Shown: in pieces, positions 45,622-53,644 of the stretch | Numbering within the stretch: the first letter of the stretch is position 1 | Layout of the letters: every line of letters begins with the position of its first letter | From: Herbaspirillum sp. meg3 | GTDB lineage: Bacteria; Pseudomonadota; Gammaproteobacteria; Burkholderiales; Burkholderiaceae_D | NCBI RefSeq assembly: GCF_002257565.1 | Contig: NZ_CP022736.1 | Span: 3,596,001-3,660,000 of the forward strand | Length of the DNA stretch: 64,000 nucleotides | Direction: 5' to 3' | Notes under the pieces: generated by a model | Database searches by the model: none | What the model was told of the DNA's origin: nothing | Seen by the model: the letters and a program-made list of their open reading frames with translations, nothing else | Translations under genes and position numbers: made by a program

Positions 45622-45647
45622 GCTTATGAAAAATTTGAATTAACAAG

Positions 45648-45681
45648 ATCAAAATTGATAATTTTACATCACAAATTTGTG
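45648..45681. promoter_or_regulatory. Dyads between divergent LysR and VOC genes
   Basis: A perfect palindrome, CACAAATTTGTG, lies at 45670-45681. A partial one, ATCAA-AA-TTGAT, lies at 45648-45659. The region is AT-rich and is the only space for the two divergent promoters, so these are candidate LysR sites. TATATA follows at 45682-45687. Confidence 0.45.
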
Positions 45682-45792
45682 TATATAGACTGCGTTAAAT
45701 CCTTGGCAATCGCAGGGTCTTGCGGACATATGCCCGTTCCAGCGGCCTGTTTGCATTTCATTCATCGACATTTATTCAGGAAGGAAACCAAG

Positions 45793-46215
45793 ATGACATC
45801 GACATCGCTATTTCACCTCGCATTCCCCGTCAAGGATATCGCTGAAGCACGTGCTTTCTACGGCGACCTGCTCGGCTGCCCGGAAGGCCGCAGCTCCGAG
45901 AAATGGGTGGATTTCAATTTTTACGGCCATCAATTGGTGGCGCATCTGGCGCCGGAAGAAACCGGTTTCAGCGTCAGCAATTCGGTAGACGACCATGACG
46001 TTCCCTCCCGCCACTTCGGCGCGATCCTGTCCTTGCCTGAGTGGGAAGCCCTCGCCTCGCGGCTGAAGTCTGCCGGCATCAAGTTCATCATCGAACCCTA
46101 CATCCGCTTCAAGGGTGAAGTCGGCGAGCAAGCCACCATGTTCTTTCTCGATCCTTCCGGCAACGCACTGGAATTCAAATCCTTCGCCAACATGGATTAC
46201 ATCTTCGCGAAGTAA
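45793..46215 (+). CDS. VOC-family protein (dioxygenase-like)
   Basis: This 140-aa protein has a single VOC domain of the kind often labelled glyoxalase/dioxygenase. Metal ligand candidates are H8 in LFHLAFPV, a histidine in HQLVAHL, and the glutamate in GNALEFKSF. The C-terminal region ends FANMDYIFAK. The ATG at 45793 has AGGAAGG upstream. An open frame running further upstream crosses the promoter and is not used. Its substrate is unknown. Confidence 0.85.
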   Translation: MTSTSLFHLAFPVKDIAEARAFYGDLLGCPEGRSSEKWVDFNFYGHQLVAHLAPEETGFSVSNSVDDHDVPSRHFGAILSLPEWEALASRLKSAGIKFIIEPYIRFKGEVGEQATMFFLDPSGNALEFKSFANMDYIFAK

Positions 46216-46248
46216 TCCGCTCGCCACACATCACATCAGGGGGAAGAA

Positions 46249-47214
46249 ATGAAGAAACTCTTACTGGCATTGGTCCATGTCGGCGCTCTTGCCGGCCTGC
46301 AAACCGTGCATTACAGCCATGCGGCACAAAGCGATGAACTGAACGGCACACTGAAGAAAATCAAGGAAAAAGGCGTGATCGTGCTCGGCGTACGCGATTC
46401 GACCAAACCGTTTTCCTACCTGAACGACAAGCAGGACTACGAAGGCTATGCGGTCGACCTGTGCCTCTCCATCGCCAAGACCATCCAGCGCAAACTTGGC
46501 ATGTCGCAACTGACCATCTCGATGGTGCCGGTAACCTCGTCCAGCCGCATCCCGCTGATTCAGAACGGCACGGTCGACATTGAATGCGGCAACACCACCA
46601 ACACGGCCGAGCGCCAGAACATCGTGGAGTTTTCGCCAACCTATTACGTCAGTGGTTCACGCCTGTTGAGCAAGCGCGCCAGCAACATCCAATCGCTGGC
46701 CGACCTGCGTGGCAAAAAGCTGGTCATCAACAGCGGTACCACGCACATCAAAATGGTCACCATGCTCAACGATGAGCAAAAGCTGGGCATCGACATCATC
46801 GCCTCACGCGATACTGCCGAAGGAATGCTAGCCGTGGAAACCGGCCGGGCCGCCGCCTTCATGAACGACGATATCGTACTGGCCTCGCTGGCCGGCAGCA
46901 GCAAGATCAAAAACGAACTGGTGGTCGGCAAGGATGCACTGTCGGTCGAGCCTTTCGGCCTGATTTATCGCAAGAATGATCCCGCCTTCAAACAGGTGGT
47001 CGACGGCAGCATCGCCAATATCTTCAAATCCGGCGACATCAACAAGATCTATGCAAAGTGGTTTCAGTCACCGTCGCTGCCACACGGACAAAACCTGAAC
47101 TGGCCCATGAGCCCGGAAACCCAGGCCGCAATCGCCAAAATCAGCAACTCGCCCAATCCGGCGGACTATGCACCGCTGCCGAAGGAACAATTGTCGCTGG
47201 TCAGGAAGAAGTAA
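46249..47214 (+). CDS. Amino acid ABC transporter substrate-binding protein, GltI-like
   Basis: This 321-aa periplasmic binding protein (SBP family 3) has a signal peptide ending near SHAAQS. The mature part begins LKKIKEKGVIVLGVRDS and includes NTTNTAERQ and the SRDTAEGMLAVE hinge region. It resembles glutamate/aspartate-binding proteins. No permease or ATPase gene is nearby, so it must either share a transporter encoded elsewhere or have a sensing role. A strong terminator follows. Confidence 0.88.
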   Translation: MKKLLLALVHVGALAGLQTVHYSHAAQSDELNGTLKKIKEKGVIVLGVRDSTKPFSYLNDKQDYEGYAVDLCLSIAKTIQRKLGMSQLTISMVPVTSSSRIPLIQNGTVDIECGNTTNTAERQNIVEFSPTYYVSGSRLLSKRASNIQSLADLRGKKLVINSGTTHIKMVTMLNDEQKLGIDIIASRDTAEGMLAVETGRAAAFMNDDIVLASLAGSSKIKNELVVGKDALSVEPFGLIYRKNDPAFKQVVDGSIANIFKSGDINKIYAKWFQSPSLPHGQNLNWPMSPETQAAIAKISNSPNPADYAPLPKEQLSLVRKK

Positions 47215-47264
47215 AACATTGCTGCAGGAGAGCGAAAGCACTTCGCAGACAAAGGTAGACGCAC

Positions 47265-47297
47265 AAGCAAAAGCGCCCCATCAGGGCGCTTTTGCTT
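47265..47297. terminator. Bidirectional rho-independent terminator
   Basis: A perfect 14-bp stem, AAGCAAAAGCGCCC (47265-47278) and GGGCGCTTTTGCTT (47284-47297), has a 5-base loop. T residues lie at the end of the right arm and A residues lead into the left arm. It separates the binding-protein gene from the convergent small gene at 47330. Confidence 0.85.
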
Positions 47298-47329
47298 ATT
47301 AAAAAAGAAGAGAAAGACCAGCCGCGAGA

Positions 47330-47761
47330 CTACAATTTTCCGGCCGCAACGTCGGCATCAACAACCTCTCGCGCCACGGTAATGGCATGCTCTTCCGCTT
47401 CCGACGAGCTGTTGCCGCGAAATTCGGCACAAGTAGCTCTGCGGAAAGGCACCGGATTATCGTTGCGATGCAACTGGTAACCACCAACCCAGGAGCCGTC
47501 GCGCTGCTCATGGCTGCTGGCGCGAATGAAATAACCCTGATGTTCCACCGCATCGCCATCGAGCATCGCGTCGATCAGTGCGCGTGCAAATGCAGCGCCC
47601 GCAGCTTGTGCAGCACCGACGTTGGCAAACGGTGCGCCTTTGATATGGGGATAAATGTCTTCACCGATATGCACTGCGCAGGCGATACCGCCCTTGTCCG
47701 AATGAATGCTGTCGAGCACGGTGATGTGTTTGCCACGATAGTCCAATCCGTACTGCGCCAT
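47330..47761 (-). CDS. Uncharacterised conserved-looking small protein
   Basis: This 143-aa protein has no domain I recognise. The sequence is evenly mixed and soluble, with no signal peptide or membrane helix. It starts MAQYGLDYRGKHITVLDS, has a Gly/Ala-rich helix in the middle (VGAAQAAGAAFARALIDAM) and an acidic C-terminus. Codon use matches the neighbours, and the upstream gap to the divergent bioM suggests that it has its own promoter. It is a real gene by composition, function unknown. Confidence 0.7.
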   Translation of the reverse strand: MAQYGLDYRGKHITVLDSIHSDKGGIACAVHIGEDIYPHIKGAPFANVGAAQAAGAAFARALIDAMLDGDAVEHQGYFIRASSHEQRDGSWVGGYQLHRNDNPVPFRRATCAEFRGNSSSEAEEHAITVAREVVDADVAAGKL

Positions 47762-47877
47762 GGTCCCACCTGAAAATAATAAGAATAATTACGGCATCGT
47801 AGCACAGGCACCCTTCATGTCAGGCAGACAACTCCGCCCGGTACGCCTTGACGCAATGTATTGCGCCATAGCAACCC

Positions 47878-47909
47878 TTGCCTGGAGCGCGCGCGGCCTG
47901 TCATATAAT
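47878..47909 (+). promoter_or_regulatory. Possible promoter of bioMNY
   Basis: A consensus TATAAT is found at 47904-47909, 35 bases before the bioM start codon. The nearest -35-like box, TTGCCT at 47878-47883, is 20 bases away, which is longer than usual. The -10 box is good and the -35 assignment is weak. No typical BioR or BirA operator was recognised. Confidence 0.4.
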
Positions 47910-47943
47910 GGCGACCCTACGGCGGAAACAGGCCGATCTATAT

Positions 47944-48753
47944 ATGAACCAAAATACAATGACCCGGCCCGGCGTGCCGTCACACAGCGCGCACGGCATC
48001 AGACTGGAATCGGTCACGCTCAAACGCGGCGACCGCGTGGTCTTCGAACAATTGACGCTGCACTTGACGCAATCGCGCATCGGCCTGATCGGTGACAACG
48101 GCGCCGGCAAGAGCAGCCTGTTTCGCCTCATTTGCGGACTGGATCAACCGCAGTCGGGCCGCGTGACGGTGCATGGCAGCGATACCGCCCATGCCGCTGA
48201 TCGCCGCACATTGCCGCGCAAGGTCGGCTTGATGTTTCAGAACCCGGACGATCAGATCATCTTCCCGACGGTCGCTGAAGAACTGGCGTTCAGCCTGACT
48301 GCGGCCGGGACAGAAAAGAAGCAGGCGCGTGAACAGGCGCTTGCCTTTCTGGCTGAACGGCATCGTGCCGACTGGGCGCCACGCGCCATCGGTGAACTGA
48401 GCCAGGGGCAGCGCCAGCAAGTCTGCCTGATGGCGCTGCAAATCACGCATCCGGCAACGCTTCTGCTGGATGAACCCTATTCCAGCCTCGACATGCCGAG
48501 TCAGCTGCGGCTGTCTGCACAGATCCGTGCGACCGATCAACAGATCATTCTTTCCACCCATTTGCTGGAACACGTGCGGGACTTTGAGCGCGTCCTGTGG
48601 CTCGACAATGGCATCTTGCGCGGTGACGGACCGGGGCGGGAAGTCTGCGCAGCCTACGCCGAGGATGTCCGCGAGCGCAGCGTCGCCGATACGATCATCC
48701 TGGACACAGCGTTCATGGACGGCGCTCTCCCGAAGCAAGCTGCCGATGCGTAG
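47944..48753 (+). CDS. bioM: Biotin ECF transporter ATPase BioM
   Basis: This 269-aa ABC ATPase has Walker A GDNGAGKSS, signature LSQGQRQQ, and Walker B LLLDEP. It powers uptake of biotin with the membrane proteins BioN and BioY. The ATG at 47944 is preferred, with 47959 possible. The frame is open further upstream but crosses the promoter. The gene overlaps bioN by 8 bases. Confidence 0.92.
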   Translation: MNQNTMTRPGVPSHSAHGIRLESVTLKRGDRVVFEQLTLHLTQSRIGLIGDNGAGKSSLFRLICGLDQPQSGRVTVHGSDTAHAADRRTLPRKVGLMFQNPDDQIIFPTVAEELAFSLTAAGTEKKQAREQALAFLAERHRADWAPRAIGELSQGQRQQVCLMALQITHPATLLLDEPYSSLDMPSQLRLSAQIRATDQQIILSTHLLEHVRDFERVLWLDNGILRGDGPGREVCAAYAEDVRERSVADTIILDTAFMDGALPKQAADA

Positions 48754-49339
48754 CCTGTACTCCACACGCCGCACCTGGCTGCACGGAGTGCCTGCCTGGC
48801 TCAAGCTGTTGGCGCTGTCCATCGGCGGTACGGCGCTGATGTTGACCGGCGTGCTCGTTCAACTTGCCGTTGCGGCAATGATCGTGCTGGCGCTGTTTCT
48901 TTCGCTGGGCCCGGCAGGCTGGCGGCAATGGCGCATGCTGCGCGGCCTGTTGATCGCATGCACACTGATTGCGGGGTTCCACTGGCTGGCAGGCGATCCG
49001 GCTGTCGGCGTGATCAGTGCCTTGCGTATCATGGCGGCATCGATGCTGGCGTTGATGCTGACCATCACGACGCGCTTTGACGATTTGCTCACGGTGCTGG
49101 AAACGATATTGTCGCCGTTGCGCCGCTTCGGCGTGCCGGTAGAACGCATCGCGCTGGGTATCGGCCTGACGCTGCGTTTTGCTGAAAATTTCTACGCGCA
49201 ATGGCAGCGTCTCGACGATGCACATCGTGCCCGCACCGGACGCGGTGGCGGCTTGCGTCTGCTGGCGCCGCTGGCTATCCGCGCGCTGCAAACCGCCGAA
49301 CGCGTGGCCGATGCACTGGTCGCCCGTCTTGGCGGCTAG
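48746..49339 (+). CDS. bioN: Biotin ECF transporter transmembrane protein BioN
   Basis: This 197-aa EcfT-type coupling protein has four to five membrane helices and an arginine-rich cytoplasmic segment (HRARTGRGGG) that contacts the ATPase. Its reduced length is typical of BioN. The start at 48746 overlaps bioM. bioY follows 66 bases on. Confidence 0.9.
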   Translation: MRSLYSTRRTWLHGVPAWLKLLALSIGGTALMLTGVLVQLAVAAMIVLALFLSLGPAGWRQWRMLRGLLIACTLIAGFHWLAGDPAVGVISALRIMAASMLALMLTITTRFDDLLTVLETILSPLRRFGVPVERIALGIGLTLRFAENFYAQWQRLDDAHRARTGRGGGLRLLAPLAIRALQTAERVADALVARLGG

Positions 49340-49405
49340 ACAGTAAGGCCCGTAATCCACTGAATCCTTTGCATTCCGTGAATCCCGATAACCGACTTTC
49401 TTTTA

Positions 49406-50011
49406 ATGAGTGACCCTTCCATGACAACAACCGGCACCATGACATCTACCCGCTCGCTTTCTTACATCGCCCTGTTCGCTGCCGTGATCGCAGTGTTCGG
49501 CCTGATTCCCAAAATCGATCTGCCGTTCGGCGTGCCGATCACGCTGCAATCGCTGGGCATCATGCTGGTCGGCTGTCTGCTGGGCCCGAAGCGCGCGTTC
49601 TATACCATTGGACTGTTTCTGGTCGCGGTAGCGCTGGGCCTGCCTTTGCTGTCGGGTGGCCGTGGCGGTATCGGCGTGTTCGTGGCGCCGTCAGCCGGCT
49701 TCCTGCTGGGCTGGTGGATCGGCGCGGTGGTGTGCGGTCTTTGCATGCGCCTGTTCATGCGCCGTATGCCGGACGCCAAAGGCAAGCGCCTGCTGATTGC
49801 TGCTTTCTTGTCGTCGGTCATCGGCGGCATTCTGGCAATGTATCTGTTCGGCATCCTCGGCCTGATGCTGGCCGCGCATCTGACACTGGTGCAAGCCTCG
49901 CTGGCGGTGCTGGCCTTTATTCCCGGCGACTTGGTCAAGTGCGTGATCTGCGCAGTGCTGGTACAAAGCGTGGTGCGCGGCATGCCGGCATGGCGTCTGG
50001 ACCGCGATTGA
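49406..50011 (+). CDS. bioY: Biotin ECF transporter substrate-binding protein BioY
   Basis: This 201-aa membrane protein has six predicted helices and matches the BioY S-component family, with GVPITLQSLGIMLVG and a glycine-rich GGRGGIGVF loop. BioY binds biotin on the outer face with high affinity and can also work with a shared module. MTSTRSLSY, 12 residues in, is an alternative start. The stop codon overlaps the next gene's likely TTG start. Confidence 0.92.
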   Translation: MSDPSMTTTGTMTSTRSLSYIALFAAVIAVFGLIPKIDLPFGVPITLQSLGIMLVGCLLGPKRAFYTIGLFLVAVALGLPLLSGGRGGIGVFVAPSAGFLLGWWIGAVVCGLCMRLFMRRMPDAKGKRLLIAAFLSSVIGGILAMYLFGILGLMLAAHLTLVQASLAVLAFIPGDLVKCVICAVLVQSVVRGMPAWRLDRD

Positions 50012-51447
50012 TTCCATTACGTTCAAACTTCGATACCGTCCATGCGCCGCTGGCGCACTGGGCGGCAACGACGCCGCACGCCATCGCGATTGACGATGGC
50101 GTGACCCGCCTCGATTTTGCAGAACTCTTCCAGCAAGTCGCAACGCGTGCAGAGACACTGAAGCAATCCCATCCGGCGGCAGTCTGCTGGGTTGACGACA
50201 TCAGCGATACGAATAACGCAGTGCCTTTGCTGCTGAGTTTTCTTTCCATTATTTCCGCCAACCGTACTGCCGCCGTCAGCGATCCCGACTGGCCACCGTC
50301 CGTGCGTGAGCAAATCTTTGCACGCGTGGCCGCCGGCGTGGGTGCGGAGACAGCACCGGATGTCGCCACCGCTTCCACCCCTTTCTATATCGGATTCACC
50401 TCCGGCAGCAGTGGCTTGCCCAAGGGCTTCCGCCGCAATCACGGCTCGTGGACCAGCAGCTTCGATATCTCTCTGGAATCGTTCGGTGCTGGCGCCGGTG
50501 CGACGATACTGGTGCCGGGACGCTTGTCGCATTCGACCTTCTTGTTCGGCGCTTTGCTCGGGCTGTGGAGCGGCGCAGGCATCCGGTTGCAGTCGCGCTT
50601 TTCGCCGACGGCGGCGCTCGATACCCTGGCTTGCAAGGGTCTTGAAGGCGCCGGCGCCATGGTCACCGTGCCGAGCCAGTTGATCCTGATGCTGGATCTG
50701 GCGCAACGCCGTGCCTTGGCGCCGATGCCTGACGTGCAGCTGCTGATGATCGGCGGTGCGCCGTGGACGCGTGCCCGAACGCCGGAGCTGCAGGCCTTGT
50801 TCCCACGTGCGCGCATCATTGAATTCTATGGCGCGTCGGAGACCAGCTTCATCGCCTGGACCGACAGCGATAGCGCCCTTCCCGATCACGTTGTCGGCAA
50901 ACCGTTCAGCAATGTCGACGTGCGCATTGATGCCTCACAACCCAACACGCCTGGATTGATTTACGTGCGCAGCCCGATGGTCTTCAAAGACTACGTCACG
51001 CTCAACGAACAATCAGATCAACCTGCTTTGCTGCGCGATGGCGACTGGTTGTCGGTGCGCGATGTCGGCCATCTCGATGAGCAAGGCCGGCTGCATTTGC
51101 TCGGACGGCAACAACGCATGCTGCTGGCGCAAGGCAAGAATCTGTTTCCGGAAGAAGTGGAAAGCGTGCTCACAGCGCATCCCGCGGTACATGCCGCCTC
51201 GGTGCAAGGCATCCCCGACGCCGTACGCGGCGTGCAAGTGACAGCGCTGCTGGAACTGACCGAAGCCATCAGCGCCGATGCATTGAGCGCATGGTGCCGC
51301 GAGCGGCTGGAGCCTTACAAGATTCCGCGCCGTTTCTACGTCTGCGACGACTGGCCGTTGACGCCCAGCGGCAAAAGCGATCACAAGCAACTGGCGCTGC
51401 GCCTGAGCACTTCCGACGCATCCTCGTCTTCGTTGCGGCCGTTATGA
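50008..51447 (+). CDS. AMP-dependent acyl-CoA ligase linked to biotin uptake
   Basis: This protein of about 479 residues is an adenylate-forming ligase with TSGSSGLPKG (P-loop motif), YGASETS, and LLAQGKNLFPEEVE near the hinge. The final PSGKSDHK carries the catalytic lysine. It should join a carboxylic acid to CoA. In Bacillus, yhfU (bioY)-yhfT (ligase)-yhfS (thiolase) has the same order, and a role in making pimeloyl-CoA from longer chains has been suggested. The start is probably TTG 50008 (TTGA overlap with bioY). An ATG at 49990 is also in frame. Confidence 0.85.
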   Translation: MIPLRSNFDTVHAPLAHWAATTPHAIAIDDGVTRLDFAELFQQVATRAETLKQSHPAAVCWVDDISDTNNAVPLLLSFLSIISANRTAAVSDPDWPPSVREQIFARVAAGVGAETAPDVATASTPFYIGFTSGSSGLPKGFRRNHGSWTSSFDISLESFGAGAGATILVPGRLSHSTFLFGALLGLWSGAGIRLQSRFSPTAALDTLACKGLEGAGAMVTVPSQLILMLDLAQRRALAPMPDVQLLMIGGAPWTRARTPELQALFPRARIIEFYGASETSFIAWTDSDSALPDHVVGKPFSNVDVRIDASQPNTPGLIYVRSPMVFKDYVTLNEQSDQPALLRDGDWLSVRDVGHLDEQGRLHLLGRQQRMLLAQGKNLFPEEVESVLTAHPAVHAASVQGIPDAVRGVQVTALLELTEAISADALSAWCRERLEPYKIPRRFYVCDDWPLTPSGKSDHKQLALRLSTSDASSSSLRPL

Positions 51448-52628
51448 GCACCCTGAATACAATGCACGACGCCGTTATCCTCGGTTGGGGCCGCAGCGCG
51501 GTTACTCCAGTCGGTGGCGCGCTGTCGTCATTGCAGCCGCATGAAATCGGCGCGCCGGTATTGCTGGGCATTCTGCAACGTTTCGGCATTCCGCTCTCCG
51601 CCATTGATGCCGTGATCACCGGCAACGCCATGGGTGCAGGCGGCAATCCGGCGCGCATGTTGGCGCTGGCTGCGGGCTGCGCAGATCGCATTCCGGCTCT
51701 CTCGGTCGATAGTCAATGTTGCGCCGGCCTTGATACGGTTGCGTTGGCCAACGGCATGCTGGCAGCAGGCAATGCCGATGTCGTGATCGCCGGCGGCGTC
51801 GAAGCATGGAGTCGTGCGCCGATACGTCAACATCGTCCGCGTCATTCCGGCGAGCCTGCCATTGAATACGGCAGTCCCGCCTTCGCACCGGATCCGGCAC
51901 GCGATCCCGATATGCTGCTGGCCGCTGCCCGCCATGCACTTGCCGCCGGCATCACGCGCGAGCGGCAAGACGATTGGGCGATGCAAAGCCATGCACGCGC
52001 CGTCGCGGCACGCCTCCGTGTACAAGACGAAATCATCGCCATCGGTGCGGCCACCTACGACAGTTATCCGCGTACACTCGATCAGCGCCACCTCATGCGT
52101 ATGCCGGTTGTGGCGATCTCGGATGACACCAGCGCAGATGAAGCAGCGCTGCAGCGTCACGCGATCAGCCGTATCGCCATTTCACCGAGCGCCGACGGCG
52201 CTGCGTTTGTCATCATCGCCACGCGCGACGCCGCACGACGCCTGAACCTGCGCCCGCAATTTGCATGGCGCGCAGGCGTCAGCGTCGGTGCCTTGCCTGA
52301 AACACCAATGCTGGCCGCCATTGATGCCACGCAAGCTGTGCTGGTGCGGACTGCAAACAAGATCGGGAATATATGGGGAGTGGAATTGCACGACGCCTTC
52401 GCCGCGCAGGCCATCGCGTTCTGCGAAACATTGCATCTGTCGCCTGCGCAGCTCAATCGCCACGGCGGCGGACTTGGGCGCGGACATCCTATCGGGGCGT
52501 CAGGCGCGATCAGTCTGGTGCAATTGCTGGCCGACATGCATCATGCGGCGCCCGATGGCGCGTTGGGTCTGGCGACTATCGCCGCGGCCGGCGGTCTCGG
52601 CGCCGCGGCAATTGTCGAGCGCTGCTGA
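51444..52628 (+). CDS. Thiolase-like acyltransferase lacking the second catalytic cysteine
   Basis: This 394-aa thiolase-fold protein has the nucleophile cysteine within SQCCAGLD (C93), the HDAF motif and the GRGHPIGASGA histidine motif. Standard thiolases have a second cysteine in a C-I-G-G-G motif close to the C-terminus. Here the segment reads A-A-A-G-G-L-G, so that cysteine is missing. Thiolytic cleavage or condensation may therefore be altered. It overlaps the ligase gene by 4 bases (ATGA) and ends the bioMNY operon. Confidence 0.85.
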   Translation: MSTLNTMHDAVILGWGRSAVTPVGGALSSLQPHEIGAPVLLGILQRFGIPLSAIDAVITGNAMGAGGNPARMLALAAGCADRIPALSVDSQCCAGLDTVALANGMLAAGNADVVIAGGVEAWSRAPIRQHRPRHSGEPAIEYGSPAFAPDPARDPDMLLAAARHALAAGITRERQDDWAMQSHARAVAARLRVQDEIIAIGAATYDSYPRTLDQRHLMRMPVVAISDDTSADEAALQRHAISRIAISPSADGAAFVIIATRDAARRLNLRPQFAWRAGVSVGALPETPMLAAIDATQAVLVRTANKIGNIWGVELHDAFAAQAIAFCETLHLSPAQLNRHGGGLGRGHPIGASGAISLVQLLADMHHAAPDGALGLATIAAAGGLGAAAIVERC

Positions 52629-52640
52629 AACTAACGCAAA

Positions 52641-53321
52641 CTAACGCAGCGTTCTGAAAAACTCTTCCGGCTTCAGCCGCTCTGTCCTTACCGTATTTTC
52701 CGGCGCATCCGGATCGGCGTAGCCCAACGCCATGCCGCAGACAATGTGATTGTCATTGCCCAGCTCCAGCGTCGAGCGGATCAAACCCGGATACGAGGCC
52801 AGCGCGCCGATGGCGCAACTGCCCAGACCATGTGCAGCCGCTGCCAGCATGAGGCCATACAGACACATCCCCAGATCCATGTAACAACCGCTGCCCATGC
52901 GCGCATCGATGGTCACCAGCAAAGCCACCGGCGCATTGAAGAAATTGAAGTTGCGTTCGAACTGACGGTCGCGCCCGGCCCGGTCATCGCGGCCGGTCTG
53001 CAAGGCGCCGTACAACTCCTTGGCAGCCGCGACCTGACGTCGGCGCAGGGACTGCGGCATCGGCTGCGGAAAATAGCTGTAATCTTCCGGCTCCTGCTTA
53101 CCCGCCCGAAAAGCCTCCACCAGCGCCGACGACAATCGCGCACGCGCCTCGCCTTCCAGCGAGATGAATTCACCGGGTTGCAGATTGGCGCCACTGGGCG
53201 CGCGGCGCGCCATGGACAGCAATTCGGCCAACATGCCGTCAGGCAACGGACGATCGAGGAAGCCGCGCGTGGAATTGCGGGAATGAAGTAAGTCAGAAAA
53301 CGACAAAAGAGAATCGGGCAT
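52641..53321 (-). CDS. Nitroreductase-family FMN oxidoreductase
   Basis: This 226-aa protein has the nitroreductase pattern: LLHSRNSTRGF near the N-terminus (FMN-binding arginines), APSGANLQP, and GLGSCAIGAL. It uses NAD(P)H to reduce nitro groups or quinones. The start at 53321 (MPDSLLSF) gives the normal N-terminus, while one at 53378 would add an unusual arginine-rich stretch. It is convergent with the thiolase gene and divergent from parE. Confidence 0.87.
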   Translation of the reverse strand: MPDSLLSFSDLLHSRNSTRGFLDRPLPDGMLAELLSMARRAPSGANLQPGEFISLEGEARARLSSALVEAFRAGKQEPEDYSYFPQPMPQSLRRRQVAAAKELYGALQTGRDDRAGRDRQFERNFNFFNAPVALLVTIDARMGSGCYMDLGMCLYGLMLAAAAHGLGSCAIGALASYPGLIRSTLELGNDNHIVCGMALGYADPDAPENTVRTERLKPEEFFRTLR

Positions 53322-53644
53322 AGAATCGGGCACGACAGTGCGTCTGCGCGGAGGTACGACAACGATACAGCCGTGCATAGGACTAAAATGGCTTAAGTGG
53401 GCGTCAATATAGCCTATCGCACCGGGTAGCGGCTAAATCCCGGTGGCGATAACACGGATGCTGCAATTCCAAATTGACAATCTTTCATTTTGGAAACAAG
53501 CCAAACTTCCTGCCGTCGTCAATTTTTCATTAGAATGCGCATTTGGCTCAGCTTTCAGGAGCCTCATCGGCGGCTTGCCCCGATGCATTGTCAACGCACC
53601 GACTCGCCGATTCATCGATTTCCAGATTCCAGTACCTCACCTGC

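Noticed and set aside
53474..53479. TTGACA box upstream of parE as a promoter
   Set aside because: No -10 box stands at 16-18 bases from it. A TAGAAT at 53531 has no good -35 box. The parE promoter could not be placed.
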